Below, in pieces: positions 1 through 11,905 of a stretch of 64,000 nucleotides of DNA. Below the pieces are notes generated by a model. The model was not told the origin of the DNA. It searched no databases and saw only the letters and a program-made list of their open reading frames with translations. A program made the position numbers and the translations under genes. Source of the stretch: Shinisaurus crocodilurus. Its lineage: Eukaryota > Chordata > Lepidosauria > Squamata > Shinisauridae. Numbering within the stretch: position 1 is the first letter of the stretch; the number at the start of each line of letters is the position of its first letter. The stretch spans positions 5,141,042 through 5,205,041 of the forward strand of contig CM037885.1 in assembly GCA_021292165.1 (NCBI GenBank), read 5' to 3'.

Positions 1-218
1 TATGCACATTCGTTTTAATGGGGGGATGTTAGGGGTTAAGCCAAAGGCTTTGAAGGGATGCCACTGTTGTTTTTTATTGGCTCTGCTCCTGTGCCTGGAG
101 ACGGAGTGATGGGAAAACATTACCTGCCAAATTTCTGCATCCCAGGCGGTTGTTAAAAGCACAAGAGCAGGGGCAATTACAAAATGCTGGCAACCTTTTT
201 GAACCAGTTACTCCTTTA

Positions 219-304
219 AGGGGCCATCCTATGCAGGTTTAGACAGGGGGGGAAAGGCCTACAACTCCCCCCCCACCCGTCTAAACTTGCATAGGATTGC
301 ACCC
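219..304. mobile_element. Harbinger-like palindromic MITE, short copy
   Basis: The ends are an inverted repeat of the type GCAATCCTATGCA...TGCATAGGATTGC, and the flanks read TTA on both sides, consistent with a 3-bp target duplication. The core palindrome seen in full copies (7071-7197, 13897-14018) is mostly deleted, leaving CCTACAACTCC next to a C-run. Confidence 0.6.
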
Positions 305-821
305 TTACTCGCTATAATTAGCCTGCTGTATTAGTTTGGATGGAAAATAGTGGATTTCCCCACCAGCACATATGTTATTGATCTGCAGACTAGAATTGCT
401 GCTTCACCCACATCAGTTATTTGAGGATACGTAGCGTAGTTCCGTGTGGAATCCCGCTTGCTGCTGCTACCTATCAGACGACATCCATGCGGAAACCCCG
501 GTCGATAACTGGAGTGGCTCATCCGGAATAATAATGTGTCATGCTCTTTCTGTCTTCACCGGCGGGAACAAGGGCTGCATCTCGAACTCTTCATTCTGAT
601 CTCTCCACTTCTCTCAATGCAGCCTTTGATCTAGCTCTTTAAGAGCCAAACTAGAAGTGATTTGGGAGACCAGGGGTGGGAGTTACCCTCTCCTCAGTGG
701 TATTTCCTTGACTTAAATCCTGTCCCACCTGGAGCTGCTATAAACCCATGGAAGGAGGCGGGAAGGGGGAGAGATGGATACTTGTATTGCACCTGTCTTT
801 GTTCTAGTCTGTAACTCAGCC

Positions 822-1052
822 TTCTCCTACCTGGTGCCCTCCAGATGTGTTGTTGGACTACAAGTCCCATTACTGGAGTAGTAGCCTGACACATCTGGAA
901 GGCACCAGTTTGGGCAGGGGTGGGCAACTTGTGGCCCTCTAGATGCTTTGGCCTCCGTCTTCCATCTGCCCAAGTCAGCGTATCCGGTGGTGAAGGATGA
1001 TGGGAGTTGTAGGCCCAAACATCTGGAGGGCCCAAACGTGTCCACTCCTGAG
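822..1052. mobile_element. Two adjacent palindromic hAT-like MITE copies
   Basis: Two degenerate fold-back units lie side by side. The first (about 822-915) reads CAGCCTTCTCCTACCTGGTG and returns as its complement, ending CACCAGTTTGGG. The second (about 916-1052) starts GGGTGGGCAACTTGTGG and ends with CAAACATCTGGAGGGCCC. Both carry the 'ctccagatgt ... acatctggag' arms found in many MITEs of this window. Confidence 0.55.
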
Positions 1053-1297
1053 TTTGGTGGAGGCTGCTGTAACTAATAACAGTTTGGGGGGGAGTGACTT
1101 AAGTTGGGGGGGGAATGGTGTGGAGTAAAGGGGTTAAATCCCCCTCAAGTGCTGCAACCCCAGTTTAAACCAGTCTCCCTACCCTCCTGCCCCCTCCGCC
1201 TGCTTTTAATCAAAGGGAAAGACCTCGGGATATCTGATCACAACTCTCCCACCACATCACATCCTGCTTTCTCATTATTCCACCCTGTTAGAAGAGG

Positions 1298-1545
1298 AAC
1301 CATAGTGGAGTGGTAGAGCCCCTGCCTCGCATCTAGAAAGTCCCAGGTTCAATGCCTGCCATCTCCATGTAGGGCTGGGAAAGAATCCTGCCTGATACCC
1401 TGGAGACCCACTGCCAGTCAGATTATAAGCCAGCCTTCCCCAACCTTGGTGCCCTCTAGATGTGTTGGACTATACCTCCCATCATCCCCAGCCAGCATGG
1501 ACAATAGACAATACTGAGCCGCTTCCTATATTCCCTAATGAACTG
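1298..1545 (+). repeat. tRNA-derived SINE interrupted by a MITE half
   Basis: The head reads like a tRNA (A-box-like GTGGAGTGGTAGAGCCCCTG, B-box-like AGGTTCAATGCC, then CCATCTCCA). The body (AGGGCTGGGAAAGAATCCTG ... CTGGAGA ... GCCAGTCAG) is shared with copies at 15758 and 16688. The body is broken near 1430 by a palindromic MITE fragment (CAGCCTTCCCCAACCTTGGT, to about 1500) and resumes with ACAATACTGAGCCGCTTCC. Confidence 0.65.
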
Positions 1546-2866
1546 AAGCCCATGTATATTTAACGGCACGTGCCTCCCACTCCTCACTTCCCCTTGGTGT
1601 TCTCTGCATTGTTGAAATTTAGATTGTAAGCTCCTTGCGGCAGGGGCTTATTTCTTTTTGCTTATGCCATAAAACTCTATGTACATTGGTGGCACTCTGG
1701 CCCTGTCTGAAAATACATTCTGGAGCTAACTTTATTTGAATCCTGGCTCAAATTAAACCCTGCTGCTACTGAGTAAAAATCCCACCTTGCTTGCTCCAAT
1801 AGAGTTGGTTGATTGAGCCCCAATTCCCCCCCTCCCTATCCAGCCATATCCTGTCATCACCTTCCTCTGAAGGACACCCATTGGTTCCTGGACAAAGTGT
1901 ACATCCTGCTCAGCAGGTTTTCTGTTTGCTCCATTCCACCAAGACCACAGAAGGTGCTAAAATTAAGTTGATTTTCCTGCATGGGAAAGTTTGCGCCAGT
2001 TCCGAAAGTCTGGGGGCTGGGAGGGAAGATGGCCTGGCCCACTGCAGGGGGCGGGGAGAAAAGAGTCGTTGTCTTAAAAAATGGCTAATAGGCGCCAGCT
2101 CCATCTGGGCTTGCAGTAGGCTTTTCTTTTTGAACCGCTTGAATGTAGAGTTGCCAGATTTTTCACTGGCTCTGCTCCTGTGCCTTTAATAGCAGACTGA
2201 CACAGAAATTTAGCAGGCAACACTTTCCCCATTACATTAGCTCCATGCTAGGAACAGCTTCACCAACTGGATTTCTGCCTCTTAAGTTGCAAAAGGCACA
2301 GGAGCCAGGCTAATAAAAAGAATTGAGAACCTGTCTCTTAGGTTTAGACTGCTACCAATCTGTGAGAAATCATTAAATCAAACTTTTCAGATTAATAAAT
2401 CCAGAAAGAGATGACTTATTTTGAGAATATTCCTTTGGACTAATTGGGTTTTATTCAAAGATTATGTTTTATCACTGGTCTCTGCCTTGAGTGTATTTTT
2501 TATTGAGTGTAGGGTTTTATATGTTATCATAGTTTTAAATTGTTGCAAGCCACCCTGAATAGGTACTAGAAGGGTGGGAAGGAAATCCTTATATAAAATA
2601 AATAAAAAACATTCTAGTAAACAGTAGTGGTCTATGTCACAACAACATTATACTGCAGTGTGTTTTACCAAATGCGTTTTACCTTATGCACACACAGAAT
2701 GAGAGTTGCACTGATCACTCACGTATTCAGACTGAGACAGTAATGATTGTGATGGGGAGATTCTATATGACACCCACCCCACAACCTATTTTGTGCCTTT
2801 GGGAGGTAAAGTCTGCAAACCTAAGTACTCCTGCATCTACATTCACTTGTGGGTTACTCTGAAATA

Positions 2867-3055
2867 CAGTCATGCCTTGGATTGAGAGCATAATTCGTCC
2901 CGTACAGAGATTTTTAATTTAAGCCGTACTACAGTACTTGTATTGCAAGATGTCGCTTGTATATCAAGTAAAAAATAAATAAATAAATATTTAAAAATTT
3001 GCTTGTCTTGCAAAATGCTCTCAAACCGAGTTACTTGCAATCCAAGGTATTACTG
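2867..3055. mobile_element. Mariner/Tigger-like MITE
   Basis: The terminal inverted repeats are CAGTCATGCCTTGGATTG and CAATCCAAGGTATTACTG, with TA directly flanking each end, as expected for a TA target duplication. Inside, AATTCGTCCCG and CTTGTATTGCAAGATGTCGC are shared with copies at 13257 and 52180. No transposase reading frame is present, so the element is non-autonomous. Confidence 0.75.
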
Positions 3056-3297
3056 TAAGTACACATAGGACTGCAGCTTGTCTTGTCTGTGTACCCTTTC
3101 CCCACAGAGGCTAATAGTACATGGATGGAGGGCATTTCTGCCAGGGAAAGGGTTAACTGCCCCCTAGTGCCACAGCCTTGAGCCAGGTCACCCCCTCAAC
3201 CCCACCGTACCACCCTGCAGCAGTTTTTAGGCAAAGAAAACGATTTGGCGATCCTATCATGGATTTACGGATTCCTAGAAAAGTAATTTTTTTCAAG

Positions 3298-3413
3298 TGC
3301 AATCCCATGCACATTTAAACAGAAAAAAGTCCTACAACTCCCAGTATCCCTCCAGGCAGCAGTGCTGGGAATTGTAGGCCTTTTTCTGTCTAATCATGCA
3401 TAGGATTGCGTCC
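3298..3413. mobile_element. Harbinger-like palindromic MITE
   Basis: The element is a fold-back with GTGCAATCCCATGCAC at one end and TGCATAGGATTGC at the other. Its core arms read CCTACAACTCCCAGTATCCC and GGGAATTGTAGGCC. It belongs with 7071-7197 and 13897-14018. The flanks are too diverged to confirm the target duplication. Confidence 0.6.
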
Positions 3414-3452
3414 TTAACCATCTTTTTATTTCCACAATTATAGACTTACAAG

Positions 3453-3870
3453 CAGGGGTATTACTAGGCACTTAAAAGATTTTGGGCCCAGGCCCATAAG
3501 ACAAAGATCTGCATAAAATGGGTGTATGCTAATTTATATCTATATATGCCAATTTAAAAAGAATTACTAGGATTTATTTAAATTTCACAGGCCAGCCAGT
3601 TAATTTCTCACCCAAATAATCTCAAATAAAATAAATTCTTCCATTAAGTTGCACCCTGGTGTGTTGCAGCATGTGGAAAGGGGAGAGCTAACCCCCCTCC
3701 CCCCCCCCGAGCTGCAACCCCCCTTTGAAATTTCCTCTTGCATGGCAATTAAGCTTAGAAAAGAAAACCATTTCCCCTTGGCACCAATGGACACTTAAAC
3801 TCTGGCAAATGGAGCTGAGGCCCTAGGAAATAGATTCCAGCAGGAGCCCTATGGGCCTGGCCTAGCCCTG
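3453..3870. mobile_element. Possible hAT-type non-autonomous element, diverged
   Basis: The element starts CAGGGGTATTACTAGGC and ends GGCCTAGCCCTG, an imperfect inverted repeat typical of hAT elements that begin with CAG. Flanking 8-mers (CTTACAAG and ATTGCAAA) agree at 5 of 8 positions. Internal text (AATTACTAGGATTTATTTA, then GGCAATTAAGCTTAGAAAA) recurs at about 18120-18260 and 19925-19990, so this is a repeat family. The ends are tentative. Confidence 0.45.
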
Positions 3871-6111
3871 ATTGCAAAGCAAAAGGATCTTGGAATTAAA
3901 AAGCAAAAATTCTTCCAAAGTATGGAGAGGTGATTGTAATCCAATTTAGTTTGCACAGGAACACTCTGGAGGATTTAGCAAGCCAGGTCTCATCAAGTTT
4001 AATAGGTCCTACTGCATACAGTAATGTGTTCTTCTACTACTAAGTTCCAAACTAGCTGGGTAGAAGTACCTTTGCAATTTTGATACCTCTCCTGTCAGCG
4101 AGTGAATGCATCAGTCAGTCCGCCCCAACAATCTTTTATCTTCAAAATAAGTAAGTACGTAATAAGTGAGCAAGTAACAGAGCAATCCTAACCCCACCAA
4201 AGGCCAGATGAGCGAGATTAGGTTGAGAGAGACCCTCCACCGCCGGAGGCAGGGTGGTTTGTCCACTCTGGATGTCCCTGGTATGCCCATGGAATACCTG
4301 TGCCTAGGATTACGGAGTGTTTCTGCCCGCAGTAGGCTCCAAAACCAGGCATTCTGTGGGAAAATTGAGGGCAGCCTTGGGTCCACTGGATCCAAGACCC
4401 CTAGCTTTCCCGAGAGGCTCCCAGATCCAATCTCTCCCATTAGTTTCAGTGGGAGGGATTTTTTTTTTTTCTTCAAAAGCTTTGCAGGGAAAAATACTAC
4501 TAATAATGTAAAAATGGCCACTGCCTCCTGCCTTGGCCAGGGAGAGCCAGCAGGGTTTTGGAAGTAACCAATCGGCCACCACAGAACTCCCTCCCCCTCT
4601 ATTGCTCTGTAAGTAAGTAAATAAATAATAATAATAAAAAGAAGAGATGTTAGATTATTTTCCTCTGAACACCTAAATCAAACGCATTTAAAACCTCACT
4701 TCTGGTATTTTTCAAAGAATTTCCCCAATAAAGTTTATAATCTCACTGGTTCTGCAGGCTTTTAATTCCTTTGGGGCAATGCTGTTGTGGATCCTCTCAT
4801 TTTATATCTCATCTCATGTATTTATTTGTTTTTTAAAAGAAGCATCTACAGCTGTGTGAACAGTGAAATAACCTTTGTCCAGACTTTTGCCATTTTCCAG
4901 ATCCACCCATTAAATGGTCTCATATCTAAGGCTATGCATGGTGCACGTACTCAAGGATTGGTCACACTACATGTGGGCCACCACCTTTCCATAACACAGG
5001 TGTCCTCCTTGTACATAAGCCCGGCACCAGGCCCTCCTCACTGTGGAGACATCTGGGAATGTGTGGGAGTCAATAATCATAGATCGTCCCCCCATATAGG
5101 CAGCTATGGCTACTGCCTCTCTTTTTGAACATATTTGGCCCTCCGTTCCAGAATTTTGGGTAGTCTAATCTGAGGCACTGTCAGTGGGTGCCCTTAACCT
5201 GGAAGAGGCAGAGTGCGAAAGCAGGAAATTCTCATATGTTGCGTCTGACCTCCTTGGGTGCTCAATGCAAAGTGGGACATGGGGGTGTGGTTGGTGGCAA
5301 CCAACAACTAGATCAGTTTCTGGAGTATCTTTGTTTGGAGCTGGCCATTTGCGTATATAAAAATAAGAATTGTCAGGCATGGTGGTATCTTTTTTATGAA
5401 ATCGATTTCTGTTGCCATTGGAGTATTCAGGTACTGAGAACACACACAAAATTAGGGCTGTTTGCTGATCAAGGAATGTTTAGCTGATCTCTCATCTAAC
5501 AAATTAATCGATTATATAGTCTGCAGACTTTTGACTTATACAGAGTGCCTCACCAGCCAGAATGAAAATGTTGTTAATTTGAAGGTACACTGATAGCCAA
5601 GTTACTTATTAATCCAAGTCTTTCAAGTGACTCATAGAAAGTGGCCCAGTGGTAAAATCTTCAGCAATACAATAAACATATATCAACCTGCGGGAAGGGT
5701 GGTTCCAAACTGTTGCAATGACCCACAACCTCAATTCAAACCATTGTTCGTAGCTCTGCAAGTTTAAATCAGTTTAATCAGTAAATTAAGCTTTGGCTGT
5801 GGTCATGCTCATATAGACATGAATGGCAAACCTCCCATTGATTTTAATGGAGCAGGATTTCAACTGTGAGTTGGTGGGGGATGATTTTAATCAGTGGTGC
5901 TAAAGTTAAGGGCATACTTGTTTGATTTTGGTGGTGGCTATTTTGTTTCCAGTATGCTACTGTAACAGAGAATGTTAAAAGATGATATTCAGGATGGCTG
6001 TTGTGTCTTGCATTCTCTCAGTATCTTAAAAAGGCACATATATTGAGATGTTGATATTCATTTATTTATGTTTCAGTGATTGATTGATTGATTGATTGAT
6101 TAATCAATTAA

Positions 6112-6194
6112 CAGTGCAATCCTATACTCAGAAGTAAACCCTACTGAGTTCAATGGGACTTACTCCCAGGTAAGTGTGTATAGGATTGCAACCT
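6112..6194. mobile_element. Short Harbinger-like MITE, second core type
   Basis: The termini CAGTGCAATCCTAT and ATAGGATTGCA match the Harbinger-like family at 7071 and 13897. The core is different: CTACTGAGTTCAATGGGACT followed by TACTCCCAGG. Related copies lie at 6643, 9597, 27050 and 32271. Confidence 0.6.
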
Positions 6195-6642
6195 TCATAG
6201 TTAAAGGAGAGGTCAGCTAAACATGCTTTAATCAGTAGACAGCCTGTTTATTATAATTTTTATTTTTATAAATGTGAACGGTCTACCCAGACAAAATTTC
6301 TTGTTTGGTGAACCCGAATTAGTTTAATCAGGTCAAGGATGATAGAGCCATTGTGCAATGGGGTCATTGCATGGAGTGATGCAACCCGGATATTTTTTTA
6401 TCTCTACTGCAGAATGAAAAGAAATCAGGTGAAGTGATTTCCCAAACTTAGGCTGTTCCTCCCTTCTTTACTTCTTCTTCCTGCTGCATTGGATCATTTG
6501 GATGTAAAACGTCTTCACACCCTTTGATAATCTGAACTGAATTTACTACATAGACAAAGGCACATTCACCAAATGGAGCCTTGCTGACTGGCTATGCCGT
6601 GTGTCTGTGTGTAAGTGGGGTTTCTGTATTTTGGAAGTCTAA

Positions 6643-6732
6643 CAGTGCAATCCTATACATGTCGCTTCAGAAGTAAGGCCCACTAAGTTCAGTGGGGCAT
6701 ACTCCCAGGTAAGTGGCTATAGGATTGTAGCT
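6643..6732. mobile_element. Short Harbinger-like MITE with TAA duplication
   Basis: This 90-bp element has ends CAGTGCAATCCTATAC and TATAGGATTGTAGCT and is flanked by TAA on both sides. The core (CACTAAGTTCAGTGGGGCAT, ACTCCCAGG) matches the copy at 6112. Short size, inverted termini and a 3-bp TNA duplication fit PIF/Harbinger MITEs. It has no coding capacity. Confidence 0.65.
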
Positions 6733-7070
6733 TAAAAGAATTATCCATCGAACAAAGCCGAGGGTGTAGGGGATGTAGCTGGATACTGGAGCACTGATTT
6801 ACACACCGCTATAGGATTTGGCCCATTCAGCTCAGTGGTATAATTCCTGTTTCACCCCCCTTGACCGGCCACTGACTTTTCAGTTTTCATCCAGATTGTT
6901 CTTGGACATTAATGTTTCTGCTGCCTCTGTCTTTTAATTGTTTGTTTTGATCTTATTATACTGTTGATGTCTTGGGTTGTTTTAACCTGTTTGTTGTTCT
7001 TGTGTGTGTGTTTTTAATGTAATCTGCCTTGGGTTCTCTATAGTGTATAGATGGTATATTAATACTCTTA

Positions 7071-7197
7071 GAGTGCAATCCTATGCATGTTTAGACAGGG
7101 GGGAAAAGGCCTACAACCCCCAGCATGCCCCAGCCAGCTGTGGCATGCTGGGAGTTGTAGGCCTTTTTTCTGTCTAAACTTGCATAGGATTGCACCT
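7071..7197. mobile_element. Harbinger-like palindromic MITE with TTA duplication
   Basis: The element is a 127-bp near-palindrome flanked by TTA. The outer arms are GTGCAATCCTATGCATGTTT and its complement AACTTGCATAGGATTGCAC. The inner arms are CTACAACCCCCAGCATGCCC (7111-7130) and GGCATGCTGGGAGTTGTAGG (7143-7162). The inner arms resemble the ZNF143 promoter motif and recur in the hAT MITE at 53303. Confidence 0.7.
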
Positions 7198-7879
7198 TTA
7201 ATAAACATAGATAAATAGATAGATAGCAAGTTGAACCTGCAACCAAATGTTGCAGTTGCTTCTGTTCATGGTTCCAGCCAACCACGCCCCCTTTTCTAAG
7301 ATGCTCCGTTCCATCCCTCCTCCTCCCCTGGTTTTCTGTCCCCCCGCCCCCAACAGTCAGTTGTTGTTCCCCCTGCCTCATGCTTTTTTTTTCCCTCTAA
7401 GAATTTTTTTAAAAAAACTTATGTAAACCTCTGGAGTTTCTCCGAGGCTGCTGATCCCTCCCTCTTGTGCGTGGATGGTGCCGTTTTGGCTACCTAAGGA
7501 TTGGCACTCAGAGAATGGACTTCGCTATTCATGTATAATGCTGAGATGATGATGGTGGTGGTGCTGCTGCTGTTGTTGTAGAGGTAACTAGGTAGAACAA
7601 ACTTGCGTGTTTGTGTTTCCTCCTTTTATACACTCTCCCATATTTGACAAAAGAAAACAAAGAGTGCAAGAAATTATCTTGCTGGGACAGATCAAAGGTC
7701 ACCGACAGTAGCCAGCCACAGGTGCCCTTGGCAAGTTGTCAAGCAGGCCGTGATGACTCCAGAAACTGGAAATCAGGCATAGACAGACTCTGAATGTGGA
7801 GAAAGTGCCTGAATATGGAAACTCCCCATTCCTCGTACAGTGCCTAACAGCCGTCGATATTCCTATCCTTAACTAAACC

Positions 7880-7966
7880 AGTACGCCAACCTTCTCCAAC
7901 CCGGTCCAACTCTCCAGATGTGTTGGACTATAGCCCCCATCATCCCCAGCCAGCATGGCCAAATTC
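7880..7966. mobile_element. Half of a palindromic hAT-like MITE
   Basis: The sequence CCAACCTTCTCCAACCCGGT, then CCAGATGTGTTGGACTATAG and CCCAGCCAGCATGGCCAA, is one arm of the common fold-back family best preserved at 41862-41976. The opposite arm is missing. Confidence 0.5.
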
Positions 7967-8038
7967 CATTGGCTGGAAATATATTTTCCAATGACAACCC
8001 ATACTCTGCATTGTTGTTATGTGTGAAGAAAGAGACCC

Positions 8039-8878
8039 TGGTTCACACATATAGACAACCCAGCGTAGGGGTTGAATATGAGTTGTCGTTGAATCGTGAT
8101 TGTCGTTGAATCTTAGGTAGATAGATATTTATTTACGGTCTACTGACCACACCAATGTATAAATACAAATACAAAATAAATACACCAAAACTCATTATAC
8201 ACCCAGAATAAAAACATACAAAAACAAAAAAACAGAATCAGACAAGCATAGATGGTCTAATCAGAACAGCAACATTCAAGAATTTTGCAATTTCTTTAGT
8301 GATTGAACTGTTTGAGCCATCAAGCAGAATAGTCAAAAGAGACTCTAAGGATCGTCCAGGGAAGGATTGTGTAATCGGGTGTATTAAAGTTTCTCTAGCC
8401 CCTCGATAGAAACTGCAGTTAAAAAGAACATGCAAAACAGATTCCACCTCTTCATTATTTCAGGGGCAGCATCTATTATTCACTGGGATTTTACTGTATC
8501 TACCATCCATAAGTTTGGAGGGTAGAACATTGAATCGAACCAGAGAAAATGCTCTCCTGTATTTAGGGATAGATAACCAATCTAAATAAAACATCCCATA
8601 TTTAGGATAAAGACCCAGCGACAGGGGCGAACAGATTGTTGTTGAATTGTGGGTGTCATTATGTGCAAACCCTGCACTATGGTTTAACATTGGGTGGTTA
8701 ACCACTAGCATCCCAGAGTTCACAACCCAACAACTAATAAAGGGTTCTCTTCCTGGGTGCTTCATGGTTAACAACCCATAGTTAAACCACGGTGCAGGGA
8801 CTGCACGTAACAACAACCCATGATTCAGTGACAACCCATACTCAACCCGTATGCTGGGTGGTCATTACGTTCGAACCA
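8039..8878. mobile_element. Long fold-back element interrupted by a LINE
   Basis: The left end (TGGTTCACACAT, then ACAACCCAGCGTAGGGGTTG) and the right end (CAACCCGTATGCTGGGTGG, then ATTACGTTCGAACCA) form an inverted repeat of roughly 75 bp. Further internal palindromes (for example GGTTAACCACTAGC and ATGGTTAACAACCC) follow. A LINE fragment splits the element at about 8117-8625. Termini of the type GGTTCGCACAT are shared with the fold-backs at 49862 and 50346. No transposase is visible. Confidence 0.55.
8117..8625 (-). mobile_element. LINE 3' fragment, possibly R4/Dong-like
   Basis: On the minus strand, 8447-8238 reads as a 69-residue open stretch containing HVLFNCSFYRGARETLIHP, followed by FPGRSLESLLTILL. 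This H-V-L-x(2)-C-x-F-Y pattern is typical of the region after the reverse transcriptase in several LINE clades. The R4/Dong assignment is from memory and tentative. The plus-strand left end is A/T-rich, consistent with a 3' tail. The copy lies inside the fold-back at 8039-8878 and is therefore younger than it. Confidence 0.5.
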
Positions 8879-8977
8879 GGTTGTAATTACATACGAACCA
8901 GGCCAGAGAAAGCTTTATGCTTCATCTGAATTAATTTCCAAAGTGCCCATAGCATTGCAGCCTTACAGATGAATCCT

Positions 8978-9597
8978 TGAACATAAGAATAGCCATGCTG
9001 GATTATCAGACCAAGGTCCATCTTGTCCAGCATTCTGTTCACACACTGGCTAACCAGCTGCCCACGGGAAGCCAACAAGCAGGGCATGAGGGCAACAGCT
9101 CCCTCCCGCCCATGTTCCCCAGCAACTGGTGCACGTAGGCATACTGCCTCTGATATTGAAGGTAGCATATAGCCATCATGACTAGTAGCCATTGATGGCC
9201 TTCTCCTCCATGAATTTGTCTAACCCCCCTTTAAAGCCATCCAAATTGGTGGCCATCACTACATCTTATGGTAGCGAATTCCATAGTTTAACTATGTTCT
9301 GTGTGAAGAAATCCTTCTTTTTTTCTATCCTGAATCTCCCACCAATCAGCTTCATGGGATGACCCCTTTGGGTTCTAGTATGATGAGAGAGGGAGAAAAA
9401 TGTCTCCCTATCCACTTTCTCCACACCATGCATAATTTTGTGCACCTCTGTCATGTCTCCCTTCGCTCACCTATTCTCTTAAGCTAAACAGTCCCAGATG
9501 TTGTAACTTTTCCTCATAAGGGAGTTGCTCCAGCCCCTTGATCATTTTAGTTGCTCTTTTCTGCATGTATCCCAACTCTACAATATCTTTTCTTTAG
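8978..9597 (-). mobile_element. CR1/L2-type LINE 3' end
   Basis: The minus strand encodes, in broken frames, a typical LINE ORF2 C-terminus: HHTRTQRGHPMKLIGGRFR followed by KDFFTQNIVKLWNSLP (near 9380-9270). The 3' region then reads ATGGAGGAGAAGGCCATCAA and ends with CCAGCATGGCTATTCTTATG. Related fragments occur at 13632, 16370, 41205 and 62348. Stops and frameshifts make it inactive. Confidence 0.75.
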
Positions 9598-11040
9598 GTG
9601 CAGTGACATGTCTGCTTAGAAGTAAGTGTCACTGAGTTCAATGGGGCTTACTCCCACGTAGGTGGGTATAGGATTGCTGCAGCCTCTCAGTCTTTCTTTC
9701 TTTTAGAGACTTGTCCATGAGTGAGTTATATGCAGTGGAATGGATGGATTTGGAGCAATTCTGAACATGTGTCCATTGCTAAGCACTGCAAGGAACTGAG
9801 TGAGTGCAAGCTGGCATAGATCCGGGACCTTTTGCACAAAAGCACATTTAGATGGCAGAGAGCTATGTGCTGCCTCTACTCCTAACTGGACACTGCAACA
9901 ATGAGTTTAAAACATGGGAAATGTCCTAGAAATAGGCAAGTACTCTCCCCACTACTTTTCCAACAGGAAGTAGCTCATCACCTTTATTCAGATGTGCGTA
10001 TGGGGCCAGCAGAGCCCAGGATTGGATGGGCTGGCAAACTCCCACCGTGTTGAAACTGTAAGGCCGGGTGGCATTGGAGATGCCCAGCATGAGGGCGACC
10101 TAATGCCCTTTTGGCAGGACTTAACTGTGTGCTGCCCGCTTATGGAGGCACTTTGGAAATGGGTGTTTCAAACTATACCACAGAAAACTGTATTTACACT
10201 TGATCTGAGCCAGTAGGCCGAGAAGTGAAGTGTCATGATTGTATATTTGGCATCCTTGTTTCTTTAATAAAACTTTAATTTAAACCTGCCCCCCTCCCCC
10301 CCCCAAAACCCCCAAATGATGACACCTTTTCTACCCGAAGACCCATTGATCACAATGTTGACTTATATTGCGGCAACCGTTGGGGAAAAAATCAACATGA
10401 GATTAATGATAAGGTTTTCTAACTGCAGCAAAGATGGCCATGATGAAGGAGCTGGAAAGATTTAGCAGAAGCATCAGCATTAGAAAATTGTTTTGTTTTT
10501 AACCACAGGGGCAGGCAGAAGGTAGATTGTGGTCTAATGTCTGGATGATTTGCAGTAGATTTCCAAAGCTTTCTGATTCCAAATATTTTAAAGAGAGCAA
10601 GTGAAATAGCAAGAAAAATAATCTCTGTCTGGCATGGTTGGCTTTGTGCTAACTGCCAGCCTCAGTGTTTCTTATCCGTAAAATAGGAATACTAATTGAT
10701 TGCTTTTGACCAGGTTTTAGTGTTCAGCTCTGCTGGCTAGTTTTCGAGTGTTGTATCAGAAGAATCCCTGTTCTCTGGAAGCTCACGTGTAGATTTGTAT
10801 ATATGCCAGTTCATGGGGTGCAGTAGATAATTGACTCCACCCCCTGAGCCACCATTTTGTGTCTGGCTCTGGGTGGTAGACCTCGGTGTTCTAGTAAAAA
10901 GCAAAATAGATCCTGTAAGCCTGAAGTCTGCCCACCCCTGTTTACCACCACAACAAAAGTGACGCACTATGTATGCTTAAGAGAAGGTTGACAACTGAGT
11001 TTTGGAGAACTGGAGTTAATTTGTGTTACAGCCTTCTTCA

Positions 11041-11152
11041 AGCTGACACCTCCCAGATGTGTTGGACTGCAACTCCCATCATGATGGGAGTTGTAATCAT
11101 GGTGGGAGTTGTAATCCAACAGATTTGGAAGGCGCCAAATTGGGGAAGGTTG
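11041..11152. mobile_element. Palindromic hAT-like MITE, diverged
   Basis: The left arm ACACCTCCCAGATGTGTTGG with CAACTCCCATCAT is mirrored by ATGATGGGAGTTGTAATC and GGCGCCAAATTGGGGAAGG. A partial internal duplication (GGTGGGAGTTGTAATCCAAC) is present. It belongs to the same family as 41862-41976. Confidence 0.55.
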
Positions 11153-11905
11153 GGCTGTAACATACTGGAATGCAAAGTGGGTCCATTTGAGTTATGGTTT
11201 ACAGTTTTCTTGAATAATGTTCCAGGATGTAGTAATATAGCAAAAACGATTAGGCAAAAGCATAGAGAGTAGATAACATCATTCGCCATGATAGCTGGAC
11301 GGACCAGAGTTGGAGGCTGTAAGTAAAGCACTGACTACCAGATGCTGCGGGCAAAGAGCTTTGGCTGGCCCTCATTTCCATGTCCTGCTTGTTTGCTTCC
11401 CAGGGAAAACTGCCCGCCAATTGCTGGGACTGAATGCTGGGTTACGTGGACCTGGGGCTGAACTAGGAAGGCAATTCTTATGTTCTTCAATGTTATTGAC
11501 GTCTACAAGACATATCTGCTGCGCTAAATTACAGCAGACTAAACTAAATTACGCCCACTGCTGTTGTTCTCCGTGTTTTAAGTTGTCAGTAAGCCAGTTT
11601 CTGTTGCCATATGTGGATGGCCACCACAGTTCCTTTTAACAACGGCTTGGGTTGCAGATTATAATGAAGGAAGCACGCCCCAGAGCAAGCTGCCTGCAAT
11701 GCTCTGGAAGCACAGAGTTATCCCACCCAGCTTCCCGCCGCAAGGGATCACAGTATGGCTGAGTCTCATAACTAACACTATTTTGCATGCACACAGCCCA
11801 AACCGAAACGGGATGCCAATTCACCACCACCACCGGTGCGCCTTCTTTTAACCCTATTCCTTTTCAAAAACATATGTATTCCAAAAACATTTTCATTTGA
11901 CCTAC

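Larger units (their letters stand above)
1..11905. other. Gene-free stretch, probably FOXA3 intron 1
   Basis: No conserved coding exon is visible on either strand. If the FOXA3 exon 1 call is right, this is the 3' side of its first intron and the forkhead exon lies to the left of the window. It holds palindromic MITEs, LINE 3' ends (for example 2490-2610, 6900-7060 and 8978-9597), one tRNA-derived SINE, and some unassigned single-copy-looking DNA (for example 4700-5500 and 9700-10900). Confidence 0.6.

Noticed and set aside
7071..7197. Rho-independent terminator or structural RNA
   Set aside because: The hairpin is part of a dispersed MITE with target duplication in a vertebrate genome.
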